Below are positions 8,288 through 16,506 of a DNA stretch of 42,954 nt, in pieces. The position numbers and the translations under genes are program-made. The notes beneath the pieces are model-generated. The model was not told the DNA's origin, did not search any database, and was given only the letters and a program-made list of their open reading frames with translations. Source of the stretch: Algoriphagus algorifonticola. GTDB lineage: Bacteria; Bacteroidota; Bacteroidia; Cytophagales; Cyclobacteriaceae. How positions within the stretch are numbered: position 1 is the first letter of the stretch; every line of letters starts with the position of its first letter. Where the stretch lies: positions 1-42,954 of the forward strand of contig NZ_VLOG01000017.1 in NCBI RefSeq assembly GCF_007655305.1, written 5' to 3'.

Positions 8288-8614
8288 TTAAGAATCGTCC
8301 TCAACATCATGCCTTTTTGGAATATCGGGATTGATGAAAGTAAAGCCTCTCGCCTCATCTCCTTCAAAAAAATCAATCTGCATCCCCATCAAAAACATAT
8401 AATGCCTTTTTTCTATTAGAACAGGGATGCCTGCAATTTCAAATTTTTGATCCTCAGGTTTAGCCTTGTCAAAACCCAAAGCATAGGACATACCCCCACA
8501 GCCACCACCTCTGACACCAACCCGTAGGTGATATTCTTCAGGTATATTTTTGTGAGCCATGATGTTTTTGATCTCAGCTTCAGCTTTTTCTGTAATAGAA
8601 ATTGGAACTAGCAT
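8288..8614 (-). CDS. IscA/HesB-family protein lacking the C-terminal Cys pair
   Basis: A 108-residue A-type iron-sulfur carrier fold. The first conserved cysteine is present in RGGGCGGMSYALGF (Cys39), but the C-terminal C-x-C that normally completes the cluster site is absent: the protein ends FINPDIPKRHDVEDDS. The second family member in this window (22498-22824) has the full C36, C100, C102 set, so the loss here is specific. It cannot bind a cluster in the standard three-Cys way; His residues in the tail (H92) or a partner could substitute, or it may have a non-carrier role. Transcribed alone from a promoter with a TAAATTTG element. Confidence 0.85.
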   Translation of the reverse strand: MLVPISITEKAEAEIKNIMAHKNIPEEYHLRVGVRGGGCGGMSYALGFDKAKPEDQKFEIAGIPVLIEKRHYMFLMGMQIDFFEGDEARGFTFINPDIPKRHDVEDDS

Positions 8615-8657
8615 GCAATTCGAATGATTTTGGCAGGAAATTGGTTCGATTTGAAAC

Positions 8658-8665
8658 CAAATTTA
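8658..8665 (-). promoter_or_regulatory. -7 element TAAATTTG for the IscA-like gene
   Basis: Minus-strand TAAATTTG matches the Bacteroidota -7 consensus TAnnTTTG. A transcript start about 6 bases further would give a leader of some 35-40 nt before the ATG at 8614. No TTG at the usual -33 spacing is seen. Confidence 0.4.
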
Positions 8666-8726
8666 CACAGACTTCCGTTTCTAGGCCGGAATAAATTGTA
8701 GATATTCGACTTTATTTAATCCCACT

Positions 8727-9248
8727 ATGGAATACCTATTTGATTTATTGAAGATTTTGTTGCCAGCTGCTGCTGTGCTATATGGCATGTATCTAGTAGT
8801 TGTTTCTTTTATTTCGAAAGAGCGTGAAAAGATGCTGGTGGAGTTGAAGACCAAAAACACCCAAACCATTATTCCTGTTCGTCTTCAGGCTGCAGAGAGA
8901 CTTTGCCTTCTATTAGAAAGGATTACTCCCAATAATTTGGTGAGAAGATCCAGTCCCGGGGGGATGACAGCGGCGGAGTTGCAGGGGCAATTGCTACATG
9001 AAGTAAGAGAAGAGTTTAATCATAATTTTTCTCAGCAAGTATATTTTTCCGAGGAGACATGGGAAGCTGTTAAACGTGCCGTGGAGGAAGTGACTACAAT
9101 TATTAATTTGGCTCGACAGACATTGGATCAAGAAGCCTCGGGAATGGACTTAGCTAAGGCTATCTTTGCCCAATCTCTGGAACGAAAAAACGATGCAATC
9201 GCTTATGCTTTAAAAAAGGTAAAGGCTGAAATTCAACTTTACTTCTAG
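8727..9248 (+). CDS. Conserved membrane-anchored protein, DUF7935-like
   Basis: A 173-residue protein with one N-terminal membrane segment (about residues 8-30: LLKILLPAAAVLYGMYLVVVS) and a cytoplasmic helical remainder. The pattern, with PVRLQAAERLCLLLERITP and a later HEVREEFNHNFSQQVYFSEETW-type region, matches a family found mainly in Cytophagales that I associate with DUF7935. No enzyme motif is visible. It opens a plus-strand run of five genes with short spacings (4-31 bp) or ATGA overlaps. Confidence 0.65.
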   Translation: MEYLFDLLKILLPAAAVLYGMYLVVVSFISKEREKMLVELKTKNTQTIIPVRLQAAERLCLLLERITPNNLVRRSSPGGMTAAELQGQLLHEVREEFNHNFSQQVYFSEETWEAVKRAVEEVTTIINLARQTLDQEASGMDLAKAIFAQSLERKNDAIAYALKKVKAEIQLYF

Positions 9249-9252
9249 AAAC

Positions 9253-9666
9253 ATGGCAAAAAATAAATCAAAAGCAGGGAAAATTCTGGATAAAGCCAAA
9301 GCTCTTTTTGGGGAAAAGGTAGAAGCTCTATCAGGTAAGGAGAGCAAAATCCGAGAACTAATCAGCGGTGTAGGCAATAAACTTGCGAATCTGAAAAACA
9401 ACCCACGAATTCAGAAGCTAATCGAACCTGTTTCTGTATTTATTAGAATGATTAAAGCTCATTTTGCTGGGACTCATAAGCTTTCTGGAACTACTTTGGG
9501 TCTTTTGCTTTTGGCACTGGTTTATTTTTTATCACCCTTTGATTTGATTCCTGACTTTTTAGGCATTTTTGGTTTTGCAGATGACCTTTCAGTGATTTTA
9601 GCTGTTTATGCCAAAGTAAAAGATGAAATCGAGCAATTTTTGGATTGGGAGCGAACTCAGATATAG
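9253..9666 (+). CDS. YkvA-family (DUF1232) membrane protein
   Basis: A 137-residue protein. Residues 1-70 are basic and helical. From about residue 75 comes the DUF1232 core: a hydrophobic segment TLGLLLLALVYFLSPFDLIPD, then FLGIFGFADDLSVI, with the conserved SPFDLIPD and DD motifs of the family. YkvA-like proteins are small membrane proteins of unknown function. It begins 4 bp after the preceding gene's stop, so the two are probably co-transcribed. Confidence 0.85.
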   Translation: MAKNKSKAGKILDKAKALFGEKVEALSGKESKIRELISGVGNKLANLKNNPRIQKLIEPVSVFIRMIKAHFAGTHKLSGTTLGLLLLALVYFLSPFDLIPDFLGIFGFADDLSVILAVYAKVKDEIEQFLDWERTQI

Positions 9667-9697
9667 GCATAGCTGTTTCTTCTGAAACTTTTAAAAA

Positions 9698-10321
9698 ATG
9701 CTTGACCAACTAACAAGAACAATTACTCCAGACCTGATTACCCAAGCCCAAACCTATTTTGAGTATAGGGAAATGGTGAAACAATTGGTGCTGGAAAACA
9801 AAACTACAGGTCCAAACCAATCAGAAGCATATTTGGAATATACCCGAATGGCAGCTCAACGCATGCATAGATGGGATAAAACAGCGAAGGTGTCACCAGA
9901 GATGGAGGAATTGATCTTAGGTGTTCCTCCTCAAATTTGGTTGGTGATTACAGAAGCTTGGTGCGGAGATGCCGCCCAAACCATTCCATACATGAATAAG
10001 CTTGCGGAGGTCAATCCGAAAATTCAATTGCGATTGGTATTGAGGGACGAAAATCCTGAACTAATGGAACAATACCTAACGAATGGAGCAAGATCAATTC
10101 CTAAGCTGATCGCCTTAAGTCCTGGCTTGAAAAAAGAATATTTTACTTGGGGACCAAAACCTCAATTTTTACTCGACAGGCAAAGGGCCTATAAATTGGA
10201 TCCTCAAGGGCTAAGTTCAAAAGAATTTACAGAAGGAACTCATCTTTGGTATGCTCGGGATAAAAATCAATCTTTAGAAAAAGAATTGATGAATCGTATC
10301 AAAGAAATATTTCCTTTATGA
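9698..10321 (+). CDS. Thioredoxin-family protein (one-Cys active site)
   Basis: A 207-residue protein of the thioredoxin-like family common in Bacteroidota (Thioredoxin_9 type). The active-site segment is ITEAWCGDAAQTIPYM (about residues 86-101): a WCGDA motif with a single cysteine instead of WCGPC, and the cis-proline is in GARSIPKLI. The first 80 residues are helical. No signal peptide, so cytoplasmic. With only one active-site Cys it probably does not act as a standard disulfide reductase. Its stop overlaps the next ATG (ATGA), suggesting translational coupling. Confidence 0.82.
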   Translation: MLDQLTRTITPDLITQAQTYFEYREMVKQLVLENKTTGPNQSEAYLEYTRMAAQRMHRWDKTAKVSPEMEELILGVPPQIWLVITEAWCGDAAQTIPYMNKLAEVNPKIQLRLVLRDENPELMEQYLTNGARSIPKLIALSPGLKKEYFTWGPKPQFLLDRQRAYKLDPQGLSSKEFTEGTHLWYARDKNQSLEKELMNRIKEIFPL

Positions 10322-11037
10322 ACATAGCCCTGATTTCCGGCACATCCGGTTTGGTTGGCATGCAGTTACTGCATCAACTTCTAAAACAAAATACATACGA
10401 TTATATTATCAGTGTAGGTAGGAGGAAATTGGCGCTTAAACATGCCAACCTTGTGCAATTGGCTGGAAATATGTCCCAAATCCAAAATTGGGACTGGGAA
10501 GATCAAATTAATTCTCAATCACTGGGGGGTGAATATGTGTCCCTTACTCAAGCTATAAAAGAAAAGAAATGTACGATTCAAGCCTTTTCAAGCTTAGGCA
10601 CTACCATCAAGCAGGCAGGTTCTAAAGAGAAATTTTTTGAGATAGATCATGATTTGGTATTGGCTTTTGCAAAGTGGGCGAAAAGCTTGGGAGCAAATGG
10701 TTTTTATTATGTTTCCGCCCTGGGTGCAGACCCAAAATCTTCTGTCTTTTACAATGAGGTCAAAGGGAAAACTGAGGAAGATTTGAAAGCACTTGATTTT
10801 GGACATTTAGGAATATTCAGGCCATCCTTGCTTTTGGGTAACAGGAATGAATTTAGGTTTGGGGAAAAAGTTGCCACGATTTTAATGAAACCCTTGGTTT
10901 GGTTAAAGCTCTTCAAAAATATGAGGCCTATTTATGACTATCAGGTGGCAAAAAGTATGGTGAAGGTAGCTTTAGATAATTCCAGAAAAGGAGTTGAAAT
11001 CATTCCTTCTGGAGAAATGCAGGATTTAAGTAAATGA
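10318..11037 (+). CDS. NAD(P)-binding Rossmann protein, TIP30/HTATIP2-like
   Basis: A 239-residue atypical short-chain dehydrogenase. The nucleotide-binding glycine motif is at the N-terminus (ISGTSGLVGMQLL), an Asn-Met segment follows the next strands, and YYVSALGADPKSSVFYNEVKG carries the Ser...Tyr-x-x-x-Lys active-site arrangement (SVFYNEVKGK). IFRPSLLLGNR is the conserved C-terminal strand of the NmrA/TIP30-like group. Substrate unknown. It is fused tightly into the operon: ATGA overlaps at both ends, with the thioredoxin-like gene upstream and dtd downstream. Confidence 0.82.
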   Translation: MNIALISGTSGLVGMQLLHQLLKQNTYDYIISVGRRKLALKHANLVQLAGNMSQIQNWDWEDQINSQSLGGEYVSLTQAIKEKKCTIQAFSSLGTTIKQAGSKEKFFEIDHDLVLAFAKWAKSLGANGFYYVSALGADPKSSVFYNEVKGKTEEDLKALDFGHLGIFRPSLLLGNRNEFRFGEKVATILMKPLVWLKLFKNMRPIYDYQVAKSMVKVALDNSRKGVEIIPSGEMQDLSK

Positions 11038-11486
11038 TAGCAGTAATTCAAAGAGTTTCTGAGTCTTCTGTAAAAATCGAAGGAAAAGTCAAATCTCAAA
11101 TTGGGTTGGGTCTGATGGTATTACTGGGCATAGAAGATGCAGACCAACTGGATGATATCGATTGGTTGAGCAAGAAAATAGTCAACCTTCGCATTTTTCC
11201 TGATGAGAACGAGGTAATGAACAAAAGCCTGCTAGACGTCAATGGTGAGATTCTCCTGATTTCACAATTCACCTTGCATGCCAGTACCAAAAAAGGAAAT
11301 AGGCCTTCCTATATCAAGGCCGCCAAACCCGATGTAGCCATACCTCTTTATGAGCAAATGATAGGTGCTTTAGAACAAGAATTAGGGAAAGAAATTGGAA
11401 CAGGAGAGTTTGGTGCGGATATGAAAGTTTCCCTGATCAATGATGGTCCTGTTACCATTGTAATAGATTCCAAGAATAGGGTTTGA
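11034..11486 (+). CDS. dtd: D-aminoacyl-tRNA deacylase
   Basis: A 150-residue enzyme that removes D-amino acids (and misloaded glycine) from tRNA. The N-terminus MIAVIQRVSESSVKI, the SQFTL motif (residues 77-81, active-site Thr80) and NDGPVT (136-141, the cross-subunit Gly-Pro motif) are all present, and length is exactly typical. It is the last gene of the run starting at 8727 and overlaps the preceding stop codon by 4 bp (ATGA). Confidence 0.95.
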   Translation: MIAVIQRVSESSVKIEGKVKSQIGLGLMVLLGIEDADQLDDIDWLSKKIVNLRIFPDENEVMNKSLLDVNGEILLISQFTLHASTKKGNRPSYIKAAKPDVAIPLYEQMIGALEQELGKEIGTGEFGADMKVSLINDGPVTIVIDSKNRV

Positions 11487-11531
11487 TAATCTAATTTCTT
11501 CTTGTGAAACTCATACCTTTTTTAAGAAAAA

Positions 11532-11562
11532 AGAGGCTGCCTCATTTAGTAAGACAACCTCT
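11532..11562 (-). terminator. Hairpin terminator between convergent genes
   Basis: Arms AGAGGCTGCCT (11532-11542) and AGACAACCTCT (11552-11562) pair with two mismatches. On the minus strand the stem is followed by CTCTTTTTTCTT, so it mainly ends the protease gene transcript; on the plus strand a T-run is missing after dtd. Confidence 0.6.
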
Positions 11563-11592
11563 AGACTTAAGCTATTAGATCTTTAATTTCTA

Positions 11593-12666
11593 TTAATTCT
11601 CGTTGGAGAAAGTTACCGCCCCAATTGGTTCCAGGAGTACCTCCATCTCTGCAATATTGATTCCTGCCTGATCGCTATCATTGTGAGAAGCATCAATGCC
11701 TTCTGCACCTCTTTGTAATTCGTAGCGCTCTCCTACTATTCCAACTCCGTAACCCAGATCTCTCAAGGAACCAGCAGTAATTCTACTTAATGGATTTGAA
11801 CCTAGATTCAAGAAGCCTGTCATTAACTCATTTCTAAGAATACTTTCTCTCCAGTGAGAATTTCTTGTACCCTGTCCGCCTGTATTTTCAATTGGTAAAA
11901 AGCCAAGCCCTCCTTCTGCATTCCAATGTTTATTCGCTGATTCACCAGCGAAGTAAACGTCAGGAGTATTCGTGCCAACCCGTAAAGCCCTACCAAAGTT
12001 GTTCCAGGCGGTACCCACTCCTAATACATGACCCATTTCATGAACAATTACATCTTCAAATAAATTTAAGCTCTCCAGAAAATCCAAGTCAGCTACATCA
12101 AAAAACATTACGCCTGATAAGGGTAAGAAATCAGCAGTTCTGTAGAATCTAGGACCAGCCTGACCTAAAATTCCTCCACGTCCGTCAATTGGAGCAATGG
12201 CTACTTCTATAATCAGATCGTCCAATGTCTCACCATCTGCCAAAACAGGGGGGAATCCATTAAATGAAGAGGGGATTTCAAAACCATTTGCTGTGATAGA
12301 TGGAACATCTTTGATAATGATTCTTTCCCATCTTGCAGCTGCAGATTCGAAAACTGCTCTTTGTCTTTCCGTAACAGGTGTTAGGTACCTAAGAGTCAAA
12401 TTAAATCTTCCTCTATCCACACCAGCAGCATCAGTCGCTCTGGCATTGATGGTACCATCTAGTTGTTGAGCATTGAAAGTCAAAAACTCTGTTGGTTGGA
12501 AAAGTGTGAGCGTTTTGTTTTGTTCGGCTTGAAAATCTACCTGTGGATTTTCAGTTGAAAGGTCTGAACAGGAAGTGAAAGTCAGTACACTAGCGACTAG
12601 TCCGAAGTAAAGAGACTTTCTCCATACTTTTTCTGTTCTTTTAAAATTTTGGTTTATGTTTTCCAT
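11593..12666 (-). CDS. Leishmanolysin-like zinc metalloprotease lipoprotein
   Basis: A 357-residue surface lipoprotein: a basic N-terminus is followed by a hydrophobic stretch ending in the lipobox FTSC (Cys33). The protease domain has HEMGH at residues 209-213, a third zinc-ligand His in NSHWRES (His271) and the Met-turn ELMTG (Met282), the arrangement of peptidase family M8 (metzincin clan). The N-terminal 80 residues after the lipid anchor are a linker-type region. M8 members of this size in Bacteroidota are extracellular proteases of unknown substrate. Monocistronic, closed by a hairpin, with a long AT-rich upstream region. Confidence 0.88.
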   Translation of the reverse strand: MENINQNFKRTEKVWRKSLYFGLVASVLTFTSCSDLSTENPQVDFQAEQNKTLTLFQPTEFLTFNAQQLDGTINARATDAAGVDRGRFNLTLRYLTPVTERQRAVFESAAARWERIIIKDVPSITANGFEIPSSFNGFPPVLADGETLDDLIIEVAIAPIDGRGGILGQAGPRFYRTADFLPLSGVMFFDVADLDFLESLNLFEDVIVHEMGHVLGVGTAWNNFGRALRVGTNTPDVYFAGESANKHWNAEGGLGFLPIENTGGQGTRNSHWRESILRNELMTGFLNLGSNPLSRITAGSLRDLGYGVGIVGERYELQRGAEGIDASHNDSDQAGINIAEMEVLLEPIGAVTFSNEN

Positions 12667-13143
12667 AGAATTTATTGAGGTTAAAATTATAAACTAATAA
12701 TAGTTAATTTCTTTCAAAAAATAATTATATCCTGTAGAAATTGAGCGAAAATATATCTAGAAAATGATCATTGATTTAAAAATTGATGTCTTCTAAAGAC
12801 ACTTGTTTTTCGTTCGTTTATGATAATAAGCCGTTCATTTTAATTTTTATAGGTTTGATATCGTCCAAGTGATTAATGAAATAATTGACATGAACGATAA
12901 AAAATAAAAGCTTATTTATTTTAATTGAATCGATATTGTGTTCAAGTAATCACTTGCGCCTATAGAAAAAGCTTTTTTAAATGCTGTGACATCCTAAAAA
13001 GGTAGTATCCAATTTTTGCCATTTTGGAATTCTCAATAGGATAAGTTTTAAGTTACAGGTAAGTTTTTCCGAAAAGCGACTTTACATAATTGATCAAAGC
13101 TCAAAATCTCCATAGAAGTGCTTCATTTTTTTTATCTTTCAAA
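12667..13143. promoter_or_regulatory. Long AT-rich divergent intergenic region with inverted repeat
   Basis: 477 bp between the divergent protease and ModF-like genes contain no gene. CAAGTGATTA (12866-12875) is repeated inverted as TAATCACTTG (12947-12956), 71 bp apart and without mismatch; the second copy is itself part of an imperfect palindrome CAAGTAATCACTTG (12943-12956). This could be a paired operator for a shared regulator. No full TAnnTTTG promoter was found; TATCTTTC just before the ATG at 13144 is one base off. Confidence 0.45.
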
Positions 13144-14616
13144 ATGCCTCAAAACCTATTGGAAATCCAACACGCCAAGGTGCTTTTTAAGGGAAATCAT
13201 GCTTTCCATGATTTGAGCTTTGATTGGAAAAAAGGAGAGCAATGGGCAATTGTTAGTGATTCAGGCTGGCTCCAAACAGCCTTTTTAGAAACCATCCGAG
13301 GAAACACTATTTTATCCCAAGGGATGGTCATTAGAGATTTTGCTAAAGTGTATTCTGAAGAAAAATCAAAAAAAAAGGAAGTTCATAGCTTCAGGGATTT
13401 GATGGCTTATGTTTCTCAGAAATATGAATTTAGAAATAAATTCAATCAGCAAAACTTCTATTTCCAACAGCGATTTAACTCTAGTGAATCAGAGGATACA
13501 GCTACCGTATTTCAATTCCTCAGTGAAATAGATTCTAAAATTTCCGGTCCTTGGACTCTGGAAAAGGTGATGAAATTATTGAATATGGAAAGCCTTAAGG
13601 ATGAGTCTTTATTGAAGCTTTCAAATGGAGAAACCCGTCGATTAGCCATCGCTGCTGGCTTGATGAGACAGCCAAAGATATTTTTGATGGATCATCCCTT
13701 GACGGGACTTGATGTGAAAACAAGGAGTTCTTTTGGAGAAATTCTGAAAGAAATAATTCAAGCTGGGACACATGTATTACTTACTGCCAATGTTGAAGAT
13801 ATACCTGATGGGATTACCCATGTGGCAAAATTGACAGATGAAGGCATTATTCAGCGCTGGAGTAGCCACGATTTCCATCTTACTAGTCATGCTAGTAAGG
13901 CTAAATCATGGGATTGGGCTTTGTTGGGAAAACTTCTTTCTAACGAATCAATGCCTTCAGAAACTTTGATCAAATTGGATGCGGTGAATATTTCCTATCA
14001 GGGAAACTTGATTTTGGATTCAGTTTCATGGGAAGTAAACTCTGGAGAATACTGGCAACTAAAGGGGCCTAATGGATCGGGTAAGTCAACTTTGATCTCA
14101 TTGTTGATTGGTGAGAATCCTCAGGCTTATTCTCAAAATATTTATCTTTTTGGAAGAAAAAGAGGAACTGGAGAGAGTATTTGGGATGTAAAAAAGCCGA
14201 CTGGCTTTGTGGCTCCTGAATTATCAAGATTTTTTCCTGCAAATCAAACTTGTAGAAAAGTTATTCTTTCAGGACTTTTTGATACGATGGGTTTATTCAA
14301 AAAAACTACAGCCGAGCAAGAAAGTCTGGCAGATTGCTGGCTGAAATTATTTGAACTGGAGAAAGTGCAACACATCCCGATTCAAAGGCTTTCTCTTGAA
14401 TATCAACGTTGGACTTTGTTAGCTAGGGCATTGATCAAAAAGCCAAAGCTGTTAATTTTAGATGAAGCATCTCAGGGAATGGATAGGCTTCAGCGGGAAT
14501 TGTTTAAAAATACCATTCAAAAAGTCTGTGAAATTTCTTCTTTATCCTTAATCTACGTGAGCCATTACGATGAAGATGTTCCAGAAATCATTGACCGCGT
14601 TTTTGCTTTGTCTTAA
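13144..14616 (+). CDS. ModF-like tandem ABC ATPase with one degenerate site
   Basis: A 490-residue protein with two ABC domains in one chain and no membrane segments, as in ModF/PhrA-type ATPases. The ATG at 13144 is preferred to an upstream TTG, and then length equals that of E. coli ModF. Domain 1: Walker A is lost (SDSGWLQTAF, about 38-47), the signature is intact (LSNGE, near 159), Walker B has Asp-His instead of Asp-Glu (FLMDHP) and the H-loop His is Asn (TAN). Domain 2: Walker A is intact (GPNGSGKST, 308-316), Walker B LLILDEASQGMD intact, but the signature is LSLEY. So one composite site is canonical and the other is degenerate. Role unknown; molybdate link unproven. Confidence 0.85.
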   Translation: MPQNLLEIQHAKVLFKGNHAFHDLSFDWKKGEQWAIVSDSGWLQTAFLETIRGNTILSQGMVIRDFAKVYSEEKSKKKEVHSFRDLMAYVSQKYEFRNKFNQQNFYFQQRFNSSESEDTATVFQFLSEIDSKISGPWTLEKVMKLLNMESLKDESLLKLSNGETRRLAIAAGLMRQPKIFLMDHPLTGLDVKTRSSFGEILKEIIQAGTHVLLTANVEDIPDGITHVAKLTDEGIIQRWSSHDFHLTSHASKAKSWDWALLGKLLSNESMPSETLIKLDAVNISYQGNLILDSVSWEVNSGEYWQLKGPNGSGKSTLISLLIGENPQAYSQNIYLFGRKRGTGESIWDVKKPTGFVAPELSRFFPANQTCRKVILSGLFDTMGLFKKTTAEQESLADCWLKLFELEKVQHIPIQRLSLEYQRWTLLARALIKKPKLLILDEASQGMDRLQRELFKNTIQKVCEISSLSLIYVSHYDEDVPEIIDRVFALS

Positions 14617-14980
14617 GCTTTTGCTCCGTTCGGACTTTTGCTTCTTCCTTTCTAAAAATCGCTATGTCCTGAATCAATTTTAATGGCAACTTTTCATTAT
14701 ATGGTATTTGAATGGCTCCTTTGCTGGTCTTGAAGGGCTTTAAAGCTTCCTTAAATTCAGATACTGCAGAGTTGGTTGGATAGAAACCTATATGGTTTTT
14801 CATCGCTGCATAATAAATCAGCACTTCGGTGGTTTTGAAAGCCGGCATATGGTAGCTTATAACTTCAATAGCTTCAGGGAGCACCTCTTTTATTGCCTTT
14901 CTGATCTGGCCTAATTGGTTCTGAATTTCAGGAGAAAACCAGCTGAAATATTCTTCAATATTTTCCGCTTTCGGTCCCAT
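14588..14980 (-). CDS. DUF1801 / YdhG-like protein
   Basis: A 130-residue protein of the DUF1801 family (often labelled iron chaperone after Bacillus FrataxinHomolog-type proteins). The family pattern is clear: NIEEYFSWFSPEIQNQLGQIR, then EVISYHMPAF, an aromatic YYAAMKNHIGFYP strand and GAIQIPYNEKLP. The ATG at 14980 is used; a TTG at 15019 would overlap the upstream gene. It starts one base after the stop of the alcohol dehydrogenase gene, so the two form an operon. Its last 29 bp overlap the convergent ABC ATPase gene. The C-terminus is strongly basic. Iron binding is inferred from family labels only. Confidence 0.8.
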   Translation of the reverse strand: MGPKAENIEEYFSWFSPEIQNQLGQIRKAIKEVLPEAIEVISYHMPAFKTTEVLIYYAAMKNHIGFYPTNSAVSEFKEALKPFKTSKGAIQIPYNEKLPLKLIQDIAIFRKEEAKVRTEQKLKTKQKRGQ

Positions 14981-14981
14981 T

Positions 14982-16022
14982 TTAGAATTGATTGATGATG
15001 GTAATGCCCTGGTTTTCAAATTTATTCATTTCCGGCAATGCAGTTACAGCATCTTCCAAGCTGATGGTTTTTCCTATGAGTGCTTGCGGATTCAGTTTTC
15101 CAATTTCTATCATATTCATCATCTCAGCATATCTCCATGCCTGCATTCCATGACTTCCCAGAATTTCCAGTTCTTTGGAAATCACCAAGTTCATAGGCAA
15201 AGCAGTATCTTTATCTTGATCCAATAAGAGTCCCACCTGAATGTGTTTTCCTCTTTTTCTTAAACTTGAGACAGAATCATAGGCCGTTTTGCTATTTCCC
15301 AAGGCATCCAAGGATACATGAACACCTCCTTTTGAAATTTCGTGAATGGCTTCTGGAGTTGAGCTAATAGATTTGGGATTTAAAATGGAGTCAACTCCTA
15401 AAGTCTTTGCGAGATCTAGTTGCTTTTCAGAAATGTCGATGGCGATGACCTGAGCCCCCAAAGCTTTGGCAATCATGATGGCTGATAAACCCACCCCTCC
15501 GCATCCAAAAACCGCTACCCACTGTCCTCCCGCTACCTTACCCTGATCTACAACTGCTCGAAAGGAGGTGGCAAACCGGCACCCTAAACTGGCTGCTGTT
15601 TCATAATCCATGGAATCAGATAAACGGATCAAGTTGGTGTCCGCTCGGTCAATTCTCACATACTCAGCAAAAGACCCCCAATGAGTAAAGCCTGGCTGAA
15701 ATTGCTCATCACAGATTTGTTGATTTCCGGATGCGCAGGTCGGGCATATCCCACAGGCGCAGACAAAAGGAACTGTCACGCGATCGCCGGTTTTCCATTT
15801 TCTGACATCTTTTCCCGTTGCTACTATTTCTCCAGCAAATTCATGTCCGGGAACATGTGGCAAAACAATATCTGAATCATGCCCCATCCAGCCATGCCAG
15901 TCCGATCTGCATAGTCCTGTAGCTTTGACCTGTATAACTACACCATTGTCTTCAGGTGAAGGATCGGTTACTTTTTGGATTTTGGGTTGGCTTTGAAACT
16001 GTTCGTAGACCAATGCTTTCAT
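14982..16022 (-). CDS. Zinc-dependent alcohol dehydrogenase (MDR family)
   Basis: A 346-residue medium-chain dehydrogenase/reductase. Catalytic zinc ligands are visible: [11 protein letters not shown] (Cys, with Asp-Trp-His) and PGHEFAGEI (His-Glu). The structural zinc loop is [17 protein letters not shown]. The Rossmann motif is [14 protein letters not shown], followed by the acidic strand end VIAIDIS that points to NAD rather than NADP. Substrate cannot be told; family members oxidise secondary or primary alcohols. First gene of a two-gene operon with the DUF1801 gene. No full -7 element was seen in the 81 bp to the divergent MazG-like gene. Confidence 0.9.
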   Translation of the reverse strand: MKALVYEQFQSQPKIQKVTDPSPEDNGVVIQVKATGLCRSDWHGWMGHDSDIVLPHVPGHEFAGEIVATGKDVRKWKTGDRVTVPFVCACGICPTCASGNQQICDEQFQPGFTHWGSFAEYVRIDRADTNLIRLSDSMDYETAASLGCRFATSFRAVVDQGKVAGGQWVAVFGCGGVGLSAIMIAKALGAQVIAIDISEKQLDLAKTLGVDSILNPKSISSTPEAIHEISKGGVHVSLDALGNSKTAYDSVSSLRKRGKHIQVGLLLDQDKDTALPMNLVISKELEILGSHGMQAWRYAEMMNMIEIGKLNPQALIGKTISLEDAVTALPEMNKFENQGITIINQF

Positions 16023-16103
16023 TCGCTGATTTTTTATGAAAAGTAGCCAATCCCTTCCGTTTTTTCTTAGTTACTTAGATGAGAATAAAATGAAAGAACA
16101 ATA

Positions 16104-16451
16104 ATGGACTCAGATAAAAAAGAAATAACTATAGCAGAAGCTCAAGAACTGGTCGATCATTGGATAAAAACGGTGGGAGTTCGATACTTCAACGAGTTGA
16201 CCAATATGACTATCCTTATGGAAGAAGTGGGGGAGCTGGCTAGGATTATGTCACGAACTTATGGGGAACAGTCTTTCAAAGAATCTGATAAGGGCAAGGA
16301 CTTGGGAGATGAAATGGCGGATGTGCTTTGGGTTTTGATCTGCTTGGCAAATCAGACAGGGGTAGATTTGACAGAAGCTCTGAAAAGAAATTTTGAAAAG
16401 AAAAATATCAGAGATAATACAAGGCACAAAGACAATAAAAAGCTTCAATAA
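16104..16451 (+). CDS. MazG-like nucleotide pyrophosphohydrolase
   Basis: A 115-residue all-alpha NTP pyrophosphohydrolase. The Mg-binding motif EExxE is at residues 40-44 (MEEVGEL) and the second acidic pair at GDEMADVLW (about 69-73). Such house-cleaning enzymes hydrolyse non-canonical or excess NTPs to NMP and pyrophosphate. The short single-domain form without a second MazG repeat is typical of Bacteroidota. It stands alone, divergent from the alcohol dehydrogenase operon, with an outer membrane protein gene 55 bp downstream on the same strand. Confidence 0.88.
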   Translation: MDSDKKEITIAEAQELVDHWIKTVGVRYFNELTNMTILMEEVGELARIMSRTYGEQSFKESDKGKDLGDEMADVLWVLICLANQTGVDLTEALKRNFEKKNIRDNTRHKDNKKLQ

Positions 16452-16506
16452 TAGCTTTTCCTAAACTGTTTCATCGGAAGGTGTAAATATCCTCGTAGAT
16501 TCAATT

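Noticed and set aside
13090..13143. TTG-initiated N-terminal extensions (also before 8125, 14980, 19370, 24806, 27256, 38973)
   Set aside because: In each case an internal ATG matches the family N-terminus or a signal peptide better, and the extension has no conserved features.
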